From Pleurodeles waltl (taxonomy: Eukaryota > Chordata > Amphibia > Caudata > Salamandridae), in NCBI RefSeq assembly GCF_031143425.1, contig NC_090437.1, positions 1,176,610,863 to 1,176,674,862 of the forward strand: a stretch of DNA of 64,000 nt, written 5' to 3'. Positions 36,540-47,420 of the stretch are shown here, piece by piece. The stretch's first letter is position 1. Each line of letters begins with the position of its first letter. A model generated the notes under the pieces. That model was not told the DNA's origin. It was given only the letters and a program-made list of their open reading frames with translations, and searched no databases. The translations under genes and the position numbers were made by a program.

Positions 36540-37917
36540 GTATGGATGCAATAGATGAATGAAGAGCTCATAATTGTACAATATAAGATATTTGTTGGTG
36601 AACACACATATTCCTATCACAAGCATTTATAAATTGTTAACACGCTACATGTGTAAATATCACATGCTGATAAGTACAGCGAGATAAATACACACTTTTG
36701 TAGTCATCTGCTGACTATCAACAATCCTGGTCATGGACTCCGCTGACTAAGCCAGCCCACCAACATCATGTAGTCCAGGGCTAACTGACATGTACTGTGA
36801 ATTGAGTCACTATTAAATACAGCATACCATTGTGACCTTCTGAAGGGTAAACTACTTGTGCATGACAGTACAGACACCTTTACAGCCAGGCACATTGACC
36901 TGCTGCATACAGACCATACAGGCTACTACCATAGTATAGACTACACCCTTAGACTTAGATGACAATGAAAGGGCTTGCATGGGTGTCACTGAGAGTTTCC
37001 TCTCTATGGATGTGTGGACTACCTATTGGAATCTCATGCTACATCTGAACATGACATCTAACAAGTAGTTAAGCCAACACAGTGGAGATGTAACATATGC
37101 ATTTACCCATTCTAAGGCCTAGTTGTGTAGGATACATGTGAATATACAACTTGGTTGTATAAGTGGCAGTAGACATCATGTGAACAGAGCAGAGTCAATG
37201 GATTAACTGCTACTTCCAATTGTCTGAAGCAGCTTCATGCCTTAAAAATGCTTGATGTACACACTTGGTAAGGTGCCATTTATGGCATCAATCATTTCAT
37301 TTTGGGATACTAGGACAACATCAACCTACGTAGGCAGACATATCTATGAGTTAAGCATGCTATGTAGATTACTCAGTCCATGATGAGTGGACATCAATTG
37401 TGACATGGCAAACAAGTGAATATGGACAAGAGTACAATGGCCTCTTGTTTCAGTTTACAATAACAGCACCTCATGGTAGTTGTAGTCCTGCCACTCTTTC
37501 TACTTCCAAACAGTACATAAATGATCAATTCCATGATGTGTGAACATCAGTTGTGACATGGTAAACAAGTGTGTTTGGGCAAGAGCACAATAACCACTTG
37601 TTTTGAGTTACAGAAACAGGGCCTCATGGTAGTTGTAGTCATGTCACTCTCTCTGCTTCCCAACACTACTCAAATGATAAACTCTATGATGAGTGAACAG
37701 CAGTTGTGACATGACAAACATGTGTATTTGGGCAAGAGCACAATGGCCTCTTGTTTTGAGTAATAGAAACAGGGCCTAATGGTAGTTGCCATCATGCCAC
37801 TCTCTCTACCTCCCAACACTTGACAAATGTTTAGTCTTACATAGCTGTTGCCACACTGCAGTTCGGTTGGACCATACATTTACATGTTGACATATACCAT
37901 GGGTCCTGGGATGATCT
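36540..37917. other. Non-coding sequence with a 153-bp tandem triplication
   Basis: No gene is visible. Three imperfect tandem copies of a ~153-bp unit begin with tgatg(a/t)gtg at 37381, 37534 and 37687 and run to about 37839, just left of the H1 insertion. Confidence 0.75.
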
Positions 37918-38248
37918 TTTGATGGTTATTCCAACCCTGGCGGTCGGTGTTAAAGCGGCGGCCAAACCGCCAACAGGCTGGCCGTAAAAAAAATGCAATT
38001 CCGACCCTGGCGGAAACCGCCAACAGAGACCGCCACTTTAACACACCACCCGCCACGGCGGGACAAACAAACAGCGCGGCGGTCACCGCCAACAGACAGG
38101 CGGGAGACAATGTACCGCCCACCCTATCACAACCCACCAATCCGCCACCTTTTCTGGGGCGGTAGCCCCGCCGATAAAAACACGGCGGAAACAGCCATTT
38201 CAAACGGAAAACGCTCCCCTCTTACACCCCACGAGGAATCTGGACAGC

Positions 38249-41200
38249 ATGGAACCCGAACTACACATCCTACCAGCCATTGTCTTCCTGCTCCTCTACC
38301 AGGAGCACGAACGCCGGCGCAGAAGACAACGGTGAGTACTGCACCTACGACACAGGGGAGGGGGAGGCAAAAAATTACGGGGACACACATGTGCGACACA
38401 CCCACCCTCACCCTCAACCACTACAACACACACACATCAATGCATAGCAACACATCACAGTTACACCCCCAAACCCCCCGGAAGAATGCAAAGGCAAAAG
38501 GAAATGATTATAAATATAGAATTATATTGTAAGACTGAGTATAAAATATATCACACATCTATAACTTTATATACATAAATTGTCCAGTCCGATATGTCTA
38601 TCAGCCATTGTTCGTGGGCCACTGGGCCAAAACACATGGGCAAAGCCCACACAGGATACCTGCCTCCAACGGAGAGAACACTGCAGGGGCATCAGATAGG
38701 AAAACTACAGGCACCTCAGGGGGAAGGGAAGGGGGGGCACCTCAGCCAGATGAGTCCACGACGCCAGATCCACGAGGGGCCTCCATGGCCACTGTGCCAT
38801 CCTGGGAAGTGCAAAGCCACAGTCTCACAAGTCTCTACAGTGGGTGGGTTGCCCACTGTGCCATCCTGGGGAGTGCAAAGCCACAGTCTTTCAAGTCTCT
38901 ACAGTGGGTGGGTTGCCCACTCTGCCATCCTGGGGAGTGCAAAGCCACAGTGTCTCAAGTGGATAACAGTCTCCACTGGTACTGGAGGGGGACTAGTGCC
39001 CAGAGTGCTTCGTGCAGCCCTGCCTGACACAGATGCGGGCCTGCCCCTTCCGCCAATGGGCCAGCGGTGCTTGAGATGAAGGACCCAGTTCAGCGGTGCT
39101 TGAGATGAAGGGCCCAGTTCAGCGGTGCTTGAGACGGCGGTGCCCAACGGAGCAGTGCTTGAAATGAAGGGCCCTGTTCAGCGGTGCTTGAGACGGCGGT
39201 GCCCTGTTCAGCGGTGCTTGAGACGGCGGTGCCCAGTTCAGCGGTGCTTGAGAGGGCAGTGCCCAGCGGAGCAGTGCTTGAGACGGCGGTGCCCAGCGGA
39301 GCAGTGCTTGAGATGAAGGGCCCAGTTCAGAGGTGCTTGAGATGAAGGGCCCTGTTCAGCGGTGCTTGAGACGGCGGTGCCCTGTTCAGCGGTGCTTGAG
39401 ATGAAGGGCCCTATTCAGCGGTGCTTGAGACGGCGGTGCCCTGTTCAGCGGTGCTTGAGATGAAGGGCCCAGTTCAGCGGTGCTTGAGATGAAGGGCCCA
39501 GTTCAGCGGTGCTTGAGATGAAGGGCCCTGTTCAGCGGTGCTTGAGGCCGCGGTGCCCTGTTCAGCGGTGCTTGAGACGGCGGTGCCCAGTTCAGCGGTG
39601 CTTGAGACGGCGGTGCCCAGCGGAGCAGTGCTTGAGATGAAGGGCCCAGTTCAGCGGTGCTTGAGATGAAGGGCCCTGTTCAGCGGTGCTTGAGACGGCG
39701 GTGCCCAGCGGAGCAGTGCTTGAGATGAAGGGCCCAGCAGAGCGGTGCTTGAGATGAAGGGCCCAGCAGAGCGGTGCTTGAGATGAAGGGCCCTGTTCAG
39801 CGGTGCTTGAGATGAAGGGCCATGTTCAGCAGTGCCTGAGACGGCGGTGCCCTGTTCAGCGGTGCTTGAGACGGCGGTGCCCAGTTCAGCAGTGCTTGAG
39901 ACGGCGGTGCCCAGTTCAGCGGTGCTTGAGACGGCGGTGCCCTGTTCAGCGGTGCTTGAGACGCCGGTGCCCAGTTCAGCGGTGCTTGAGACGGCGGTGC
40001 CCAGCGGAGCAGTGCTTGAGATGAAGGGCCCAGCGGAGCGGTGCTTGAGATGAAGGGCCCAGTTCAGCGGTGCTTGAGACGGCAGTGCCCAGCGGAGCAG
40101 TGCTTGAGATGAGTGTCCTGGTCAGCGGATCCGGCCCAGGCATGGATGTCACTCGCCACCTGACATGTGGCTGGCGGGGCCTTCCTGCCCATCTGTCTGG
40201 TGGCTTGCGGGGCCCTCCTGGGCTGCAGTTCTCGGCCTGTGGGTGTCCTCCTGCCCACCTGGGACGTGGCTTGCGGGGCCCTCCTGGGCTGCAGTACCGG
40301 GCCTGTGTGTGTCCTCCTGCACACCTGGGATGGGGCTGGTGGGGCCCTCCTGGCCAGCTGGCCTGCTGCCGGACTTGTTGGGCGTGCTGCCCTTCCCACC
40401 CTTCCCTGCACGCTTGTGGCCCTTTCCCACCTTTGGCGGTGTGCCAGGTGGCACCTGACTTCCTGCCAGAGCCAATGTAGGGATTTTTGTCCCTGGGGTC
40501 TTTGGTCGCTCGCGCCGGGCACTGGCAATCTTAGGATGCTTTTCCGGTGGTGGGCTGGCTGTGCCTTGGCTCCTAGCTGAACTGGATGCCCTAGAGGGTG
40601 GGGGACTCCACAGTCCATGGACAACAGTCTTCACAGGTCCCGGTTTTGTGGTGGCTGAGGTGCTGATTGGAGTCTTATGAGATGGACGGGGTGGCGGAGT
40701 TGTAGGAAAGAGGTCAAGTTTGGAAAAGAAAAGCAATTTGGAAAGCGAGGGACGGGTTGGTGTAGTGGGTATGGGAGTGGAGGAAGAGGATGTGGTTGTA
40801 GGAGTGTGAAGTCTGGTGTCTTTGGGTGCAGGTGCTTGGGCTGGAGGCTGTCGTGAGGTGGATGGCTGTTGGGTGGGTGGCTGCCTGCGTTTGTGTAGTT
40901 TGGAGGAGGGGGTGACAGACACACTTGGAGAGGACACAGGGGACGTGTAAATGGTAGTGGGGGTGGTGACTGCACGTGTGCGGAGTGTTATGGTGGGTGA
41001 GCTGGTGATGGACGTAGTGGCTGAAGATGTTGTGCATGCAAGTGTGAGTGGAGACGTCACAGGGAGGGAGGAGGTAGACGAGGAGGAGGGGGACACAGTG
41101 GAGGCAGTGGCTGTTGGTATGTCTGCATGTGGTTGTTGCTTGTGTGAATGCTTGTGTGATGTGTGGTGCTTATGTCTGGATGAGCTTCCCTTGGGTGTTG

Positions 41201-44200
41201 AGGTGTGTGCAGGCTGGTCTGTAGGTGTATCTGGGATAGGCAGAGGTACAGGGGATTGGGTCTGGGTGGAGGAAGTTGGAGGGGGGAGACTAGAGACATG
41301 GACAATTGCTGCCGTCAGTGCTGAGGCCAGAGCGTTGAACGATCGCTGATGGGCAGCCTGACCCGAATGAATGCCCTCCAGGTATGCATTACTCTGGTGC
41401 ACCTCTCTTTGTACACCCTGGATGGCATTCAAAAGGGTAGACTGCCCAACAATGATGGTCCTTAGGAGGTCAATGACCTCCTCACTGAGGGCAGCAGGGG
41501 TGCCTGGGGCGAAGGAGATGCCCACCTTCCTGGGTGAGCGGGCATGGGGCAAACGCTGAGGGGCTGCTGGGAGGGCGGTGCTGGTGCGCTGGGTGGCGGC
41601 TGTACCTGTTGTTGTGGGGGCCACGGATGTTGCTGCCACCACAAGGGAGCTCCCTTCAGAGGACGAGTCGCTGTCACTGACATCAGCATGAGTCCCCGCT
41701 GTGGAGCTCCCCTCGCCCTCCGTCTCACTGGTGAAATCCGAGTCAGTTGCATGGCCCGCCATGGCCATGTGAGATGCAGCTCCCTCGTGCTCCGATGCCA
41801 CTTCTCATCCACCTGATGATGCTAATGCGCACATGAATAGGAAGACCACAAAAAAGGGGGGGAGGAGAAATAAAGACATGTTGAGTGCATGGATTACCGC
41901 TACGGTTGGCGGACAAGACAGACACAGAAGCCCCCTGCACTACGCCGCGCACTTGGGGTCCACTACGCAATCCGTGGGACATGGCCTACAAGCCTATGGA
42001 CGACAACTGCACACATAGATGACACAGGGCCATGGATACCTGTACTTGGCACCCTACAGAGGTGGGGGGCGTGGGCACAGGGCCATGCCTTACGGAGGGG
42101 CCTAGCCTACAGAAATCGCCCTGGCCTAGGGATACCCACAGCCCTCCTCCCCCACCCAGACACCTCCACTGCGCGCAAAGTCAGCAGAATGTATCTGTAC
42201 TCACCCCCTTGTGTCTGCTGTGATGTCCTCACGCGCCCATCCAAATCGGGGTAGGCCACCGCCAAGATCCGGGACATCAAGGGGGTCAAATGACGACTGG
42301 CACCCCTCCTACGTTGGGAGGCCATCCCCAGCTGAGCCTCCGCCGTCTTCCTGCTCCAGCGTCGGATGTCCTCCCACCTCTTCTGGCAGTGGGTGCCCCG
42401 TCTGTTGTGGACCCCCAGGGTCCGGACGTCCTTGGCGATGGCACGCCAAATCGCGACTTTCTGGTGGGCGCTGACCTATGTGACATGAACAGGGAGAGAA
42501 AAATTGTCATCACCTTCTGCATGCTCGATGTGAGTGGCCCCCCATCCCCACCCTTGCCATGTGGCACATGCTCTCATCTGTCGTTTGATGCATGCCTCAA
42601 TCGCTCCCCTCCCCACCATCTTTCATCCACCCCACTCAACCCAGGCATTGCCCACTAAGCATGGTCCCAGTGTACTTACCTGTTGGTCTGGAGGACCGTA
42701 GAGTAGCGCATACTGGGGGAGGACCCCATCCACAAGTTTCTCCAACTCCTCCGCAGTGAAGGCAGGGGCCCTTTCCCCAGTCGCATGAGCCATTGTCTCT
42801 TCCAGACCGAGGTCACAGCAGCTCTTGCAGTGTAGGTCCTCTCCTGTCGAAGATCAGGTATCGAGTGATTAAGCAGATAGAAAATGGCGGTCACGCCCGC
42901 GGTGGTGCGTACCGCGACCGCCGGCGCACATCGTCATTGGCTCCTGAAACCCATAGGGTTCAATGTTAACCAATGCGGCTTAGCGCCGCGGTCTTCGACC
43001 GCCTACCGCCGCGGTGTGCCACGCCAGCGCATTGACCTCACATCCCACTGTCGCACTTCACAGGTCAGGCAGCCGCCATTTCAAGGGCCCACATGGCCTA
43101 ATTACCAACTGCGTCACACATACCTAGGCCATGCACCAACACTCATACAAGCCATTCAATGCATTGGGAATCGTGTTATGTGCAAGCTGTGGTTACGTAC
43201 CTGTGGGTTGCTTGACTCTGTGCTCGCTGTTGTCCTTCTTAGGCACCGTCCGCTGGGACATGTGAGGAGATGGAGGAATCTTCCCGTGTACAGACCGCTG
43301 GTGGACCTGTCGACAATGGAGGAACGACATGTCATACTGACCTACAGGCTTGACCGAGCCACTATACAGGAACTGTGTGCCCAGCTGGAACCAGACCTGA
43401 TGTCACCCATCCGCCAACCCACAGGGATCCCCCCTCTAGTGCAGGTGCTGTCAGTACTCCATTTCTTAGCAAGTGGGTCATTTCAAACAACAGTGGTCAT
43501 ATCATCAGGGATGTCCCAGCCTATGTTTTCCAAGGTGTTGTCCAGAGTGTTGTCTGCCCTGCTGAAACACATGCGGAGCTACATCGTTTTCCCTGAGGTG
43601 GGGGATTTGCCTACAGTGAAGGGTGATTTCTATGCCCTTGGACATATCCCCAACATCATAGGTGCCATTGATGGGACACATGTTGCTTTGGTCCCCCCCT
43701 GCAGGAGTGAACAGGTGTACAGGAACCGGAAGAGTTATCATTCCATGAATGTCCAGATGGTGTGTTTGGCTTACCAGTACATCTCCCATGTTAATGCCAA
43801 GTTCCCTGGGTCAGTGCATGACGCCTACATCCTGCGGAATAGCAGCATCCCGTATGTGATGGGTCAACTCCAGAGGCACCAGGTGTGGCTATTAGGGGAC
43901 TCTGGTTATCCCAACCTGTCATGGCTACTGACCCCAGTGAGGAATCCCAGGACAAGGGCAGAGGAACGGTACAATGAGGCCCATGGGCGGACTAGGAGGG
44001 TGATCGAGCGAACCTTTGGCCTCCTGAAGGCCAGGTTCAGGTGCCTCCATATGACAGGTGGATCCCTAATGTACTCACCAAAGAAGGTGTGCCAGATCAT
44101 TGTGGCCTGCTGTATGCTTCACAACCTGGCTTTGCGCCTCCAGGTGCCTTTTCTGCAGGAGGATGGTCCAGATGGTGGTGTTGTAGCAGCTGTGGAGCCT

Positions 44201-44278
44201 GTGGAGAGTGAAGAGGAGGAAGCCGAAGAGGACGACATAGAGAACAGGAACACAATAATACAGCAGTATTTTCAGTGA
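38249..44278 (+). CDS. Harbinger DDE transposase, two exons (H1)
   Basis: The DDE_Tnp_4-type nuclease cuts and rejoins the element's ends in the nucleus. Exon 1 is 38249-38331 (83 nt, ATG to CAACG|GTGAGT); exon 2 is 43243-44278 (after CTTCTTAG). Joined length is 1119 nt, 372 residues plus stop, close to the ~350 of vertebrate HARBI1. The splice leaves phase 2 and restores an Arg codon, leading into HRPLGHVRRWRN and VYRPLVDL, the usual HARBI1-like start. Catalytic context: GAIDGTH (first Asp), WLLGDSGYP (second Asp) and VIERTFGLLKARF (Glu); GSVHDAYIL lies between the first two. The C-terminus is acidic. Exon 2's frame extends upstream to 42884, but that part is intron-like. A 4911-bp intron contains another gene. 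No lesion is seen. Confidence 0.88.
38791..38970. repeat. 64-bp tandem repeat, three copies (H1)
   Basis: The unit with ccatcctgggragtgcaaag and acagtgggtgggttgcccact recurs at 38791, 38855 and 38919, an exact 64-bp period. The same unit occurs about six times in H2. It lies in the transposase intron. Confidence 0.93.
39061..40125. repeat. ~30-bp GC-rich minisatellite (H1)
   Basis: About 35 units of the form gcggtgcttgaga plus cggcggtgccc or tgaagggccc plus agttca, tgttca or agcgga. Two unit types alternate irregularly. It ends just downstream of the stop of the antisense STP gene. Open frames across it on the plus strand come from a period divisible by three and are not genes. Confidence 0.95.
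40149..42793 (-). CDS. Myb/SANT-like protein with long Ser/Thr/Pro-rich tail, three exons (H1)
   Basis: Exon 1 (42680-42793, 114 nt) starts ATGGCTCATGCG and ends CAACAG|GTAAGT. Exon 2 (42205-42475, 271 nt) lies between CATAG and GTGAGT. Exon 3 (40149-41800, 1652 nt) follows GAGAAG. The sum is 2037 nt, exactly 679 codons. Residues about 10-110 form a Myb_DNA-bind_5-like domain: FTAEELEKLVDGVLPQY, then THCQKRWEDIRRWSRK. Such proteins bind Harbinger ends and carry the transposase into the nucleus. Exon 3 has an acidic Ser-rich start, a conserved ALSEEVIDLL..IVGQ helix block, low-complexity Thr/Ser/Pro and His/Lys stretches, and repeated QEGPASH units at the C-terminus. It is antisense and wholly inside the transposase intron. 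The exon 3 acceptor is the least certain point, but phase and the H2 alignment support it. Confidence 0.8.
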
Positions 44279-44787
44279 CAAACAGGTAAGAGTAGACACC
44301 GGCATATTACATTTACTTAATGACTCCTACCTCTCTACTGTCTGACTTTTTCCCCCAGTGTATGGTAACTGTGTTGTGACTTTCCCTTCCGTTTTCAGAG
44401 ATGTGGGCCCCGCTGCGTGACATATGGTTTGTTTCCCCATGGACTACAGCTGTGTGACAGCGGTTTGTTAGCATCACAATGTGAATGAACATTTTGGCAC
44501 GGTCATGTCTAATACATTTGTTCTAAATCACAGCCAGACTCCAGATTGTTTTGAGCAATAAGTGTTTTTATTCAAGTGCTCTAAATTGGATGGGTGGTTG
44601 CAAATCGGTGAGGGGTGATGGTGGAGGATTGTCCATGGCAGAGTCCAGACTATCAGTTTCACAGGTGCATTGTCCAAATGCCTGTGAGAAGTGGAGCAGG
44701 GGCAGTTTAAGGTTGGACAGGGTGACAATGTGGGACAGTGGGATGACAATCAGGGCGGTATCCTTTGCTGGCGGGGGTCTTGACATC

Positions 44788-46278
44788 TTACTCTGTCTTC
44801 TTCCTGGATCTCAGGGCCCGCTTGCGGGGTGGTTCTCCTTCTGCAGGGGGTGGGGTTCTGGTGGCCTGTTGGTCTTGTGTCGGGGCCTCCTGTCCACTAG
44901 CGCCGACGGAGGTGGTAGGCAGTTCTTGGTGCATGCTAGTGTCAGGGGCCCTTTGAGGTGCCACAGTGTCCCGCAATGTCGTGACTACCTCATTCAGAGC
45001 CACTACGATGGTACCCCTGGCGGAACTGATGTTTCTTAGTTCCTCCATGAACCCCCTATACTGTTGCTCCTGCAGAAGCTGGATCTCCTGAAACCTGGCC
45101 AGGACCGTCGCCATCGTCTCCTGGGAGCAGTGGTATGCTCCCATGATGGTGGAGAGGGCCTCGTGGAGAGTGGGTTCCCTGGGCCTGTCCCCCCCCTGTC
45201 GCACAGCAGCCCTCCCAGTTCCCCTGTTTCCCTGGGCCTCTGTCCCCTGGACCGTGTGCCCACTACCACTGCCCCCAGGTCCCTGTTGTTGTTGGGGTGG
45301 TGGGTTAGCCTGGGTTCCCTGTAGTGGTGGACACACCGCTGATTGACGTGTCCTGGGGACAGAGGTATGGGCCCGCTGGGTGGGTGCTGTGCTGGTGTCC
45401 CCAGAGGGGGGAAGGTCTACTGTGGCCTGTGGCTGTGTGCGGGGAACCGACTGTCCCGACGTCCCCGATGGACCATCTAGATCCAGGGAGACAGAGCTAC
45501 TGTCCTCACTGTGGGCCTCTTCTGGGGGTGGAGTGGACATTTGTGGACCCTCCTGCGCGGTGACGTGGCGTTCGAGTCCTGCAGGGGTATAAAAGTATGG
45601 TTATTGCTTCTGTGTGTGTCATAGCGTCCAATGGGTGGGTGCCCGTGTTCCCCAGTGCTGGCATTCCTTTGTGGGGGCTGTTGTGACGGTGGTTGGGGGG
45701 GGGGTTGTATATGTATGTGCAGTGGGCATGCTTAGGTGATGGGTGTCCATGCTTTGTGGACGCATGCAGGGCTAGGTGTTGGGATGGGTGGGTTGTGATG
45801 GTGAGTAGGAGTAGGATGTGAGGGGGGTGAGGGTGAGGGTGGGGGTATGAGTTGGCATGCAGGTGGGGTGGGGGGAAGAAGTAGTTAAGATTTGCCTTAC
45901 CAGAGTCCATTCCTCCGCCTACTCCAGCGAGGCCCTCAGGATGCAGGATGTTCAAGACTTGCTCCTCCCATGTTGTAAATTCTGGGGGAGGAGGTGGGGG
46001 TCCGCCGCCAGTCCGTGCACCGCGATGTTGTGCCTGGATACCATGGAACGCACCTTCCCCCGTAGGTCGTTCCACCGCTTCCTGATGTTTTCCCGATTTC
46101 TTGGGTGCTGTCCCACAGCGTTGACCCTGTCCACTATTCTTTGCCATAGCTCCATCTTCCTGGCAATGGTGGTGTGCTGCACCTGTGCCCCGAACAGCTG
46201 TGGCTCTACTCGTACAATTTCCTCCACCATGACCCTGAGTTCATCATCAGAGAACCTGGGGTGTCTTTACGGTGCCAT
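44788..46278 (-). pseudogene. Second Myb/SANT-like gene, two exons, disrupted (H1)
   Basis: Exon 1 (45901-46278) holds a second, distinct Myb_DNA-bind_5-like domain (DDELRVMVEEIVRVEPQLFG, IVDRVNAVGQHPRN, IRKRWNDLRGKV) and a WEEQVLNILHPEG segment before the GTAAGG donor. Exon 2 (44788-45578), after CCTGCAG, encodes a Ser/Pro/Gln-rich linker, a helical stretch (ETMATVLARFQEIQLLQEQQ) and a basic nuclear-signal-like end (RKRALRSRKK), a layout like NAIF1-type proteins. Lesions: codon 4 is TAA (46267-46269; CAA in H2), and exon 1 is one base shorter than in H2, shifting the frame near 46010. Restart at a later ATG would be possible, but the slip remains. Confidence 0.82.
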
Positions 46279-47069
46279 GGGGTGGTGTGGGTGATGTGTA
46301 GGGTGGATTGTGTGGTGCTAAGTGTGGTGATGTGTATTGTTGTGTTGTGTGAAGTGCGTGCAAATATTGCTGGGTGACAGTGAATTGGGCGTCTGGGTGC
46401 TCGGATGTCTTTTCTCGGTGCGTGTTCACGAATCTCTAGGAGTGGAGGTTTGTGGGTGACGTGGGTGTGTATTTTATATTTAATTGGGTGTGTGGGAGTG
46501 GTGTGTGTATGTGTCTCAGGTGTGTGTATTTTGAATTGTCCAATGTGGTTGTATTTTGTAAGTGTGTGTGTATTTTGAGCGTGGTGGTGTGTACCGCCAA
46601 TGGAATACCGCGGTTGAAAGACCGCCGCGTGGATTCGTGTGTCGTGATAGTGTGGGCGTATTTCTGTTGACGTGACGGTGGAGGTTTGGTCATCGCCAGT
46701 TTCTCGCTGCCCTTTGGTGTGGCGCACTTTTGTGGATGTCTGTATTTTGGCGGTTTGCCTGTTGTGGGTCAGAATGACCGTGGCGGTTTACCGCGGCCGC
46801 GGCGGTGTTATGGCGGTCTTCTGAACGGCGGTAGGCGCCTTTTACCACCGAGGTTGGAATGACCACCTTAAACACTTACAAACCTCTATCCAACATATGG
46901 CATGTAATGGAGATTGATACATGAGCTGCTATGTACAGTGATACCTAATCTACCATCTCTAATCGTTTGGGTATTGCATGTTATGAAAGTAAATGAACAA
47001 CACAGTGGCAAAATTTGAGATGTGAGCATACAGGACATTGAGGTTTTGCAACAGTTTTTGTGGTGTATT

Positions 47070-47420
47070 TTACCAGACTCTGGCCCCCCCAGCTATTCCT
47101 GTCAAGCCCTCAGGACGAAGGATGGCCAAGACCTTCTCCTCCCAGGAAAAGAGTTGTAATGGGATGCTGGGAGGAACACCACCAGTTGCCTGGAGGTCAG
47201 GGAATGCACCTTCCCCCTCAGGTCATCCCACCTCTTTCTAATATCCTGCTTTGTGCACAAGGGGATGCCTACAGCATTCAACCTGTTGACTATCTTTTGC
47301 CATATTTAAATTTTCCTACTGAGAGGAGTATGTGGACTTGGGCTCCAACCAATTGTGGCTCTACTCTTCTGATTTCATTCACCATGACTCTCAACTCCTC
47401 CTCAGAAAAAACTTGAAGTT
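47070..47420 (-). pseudogene. Second Myb/SANT gene, exon 1 relic (old Harbinger)
   Basis: The minus strand keeps SEEELRVMVNEIRRVEPQL and DIRKRWDDLRGKV, matching exon 1 at 45901-46278, with slips and stops. It lies about 200 bp right of the H1 insertion and so belongs to the older host element. Confidence 0.82.

Larger units (their letters stand above)
37921..46867 (+). mobile_element. PIF/Harbinger transposon H1, 8.95 kb, three genes
   Basis: Ends are inverted: GATGGTTATTCCAACC at left; complement of the right end GGTGGTCATTCCAACC. Flanks are TTT (37918-37920) and TTA (46868-46870), a 3-bp TWA-type target duplication with one change. Order: exon 1 of transposase (+), 64-bp repeats, 30-bp minisatellite, antisense three-exon Myb/SANT-STP gene, transposase exon 2 (+), antisense two-exon Myb/SANT gene. 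Subterminal regions contain many ggcgg/ccgcc palindromes, as in the MITE at 7051. It sits in an older Harbinger of the same lineage. Confidence 0.93.

Noticed and set aside
39125..40053. Several Cys/Arg- or Ala/Val-rich open frames on the plus strand
   Set aside because: They are translations of a 30-bp minisatellite whose period is a multiple of three, so frames stay open automatically; no motif or splice support.
42884..43242. Upstream extension of the H1 transposase frame as its N-terminus
   Set aside because: H2 extends differently in this stretch, an AG acceptor sits at 43242, and an 83-nt exon with matching phase exists in both copies; splicing gives equal lengths.
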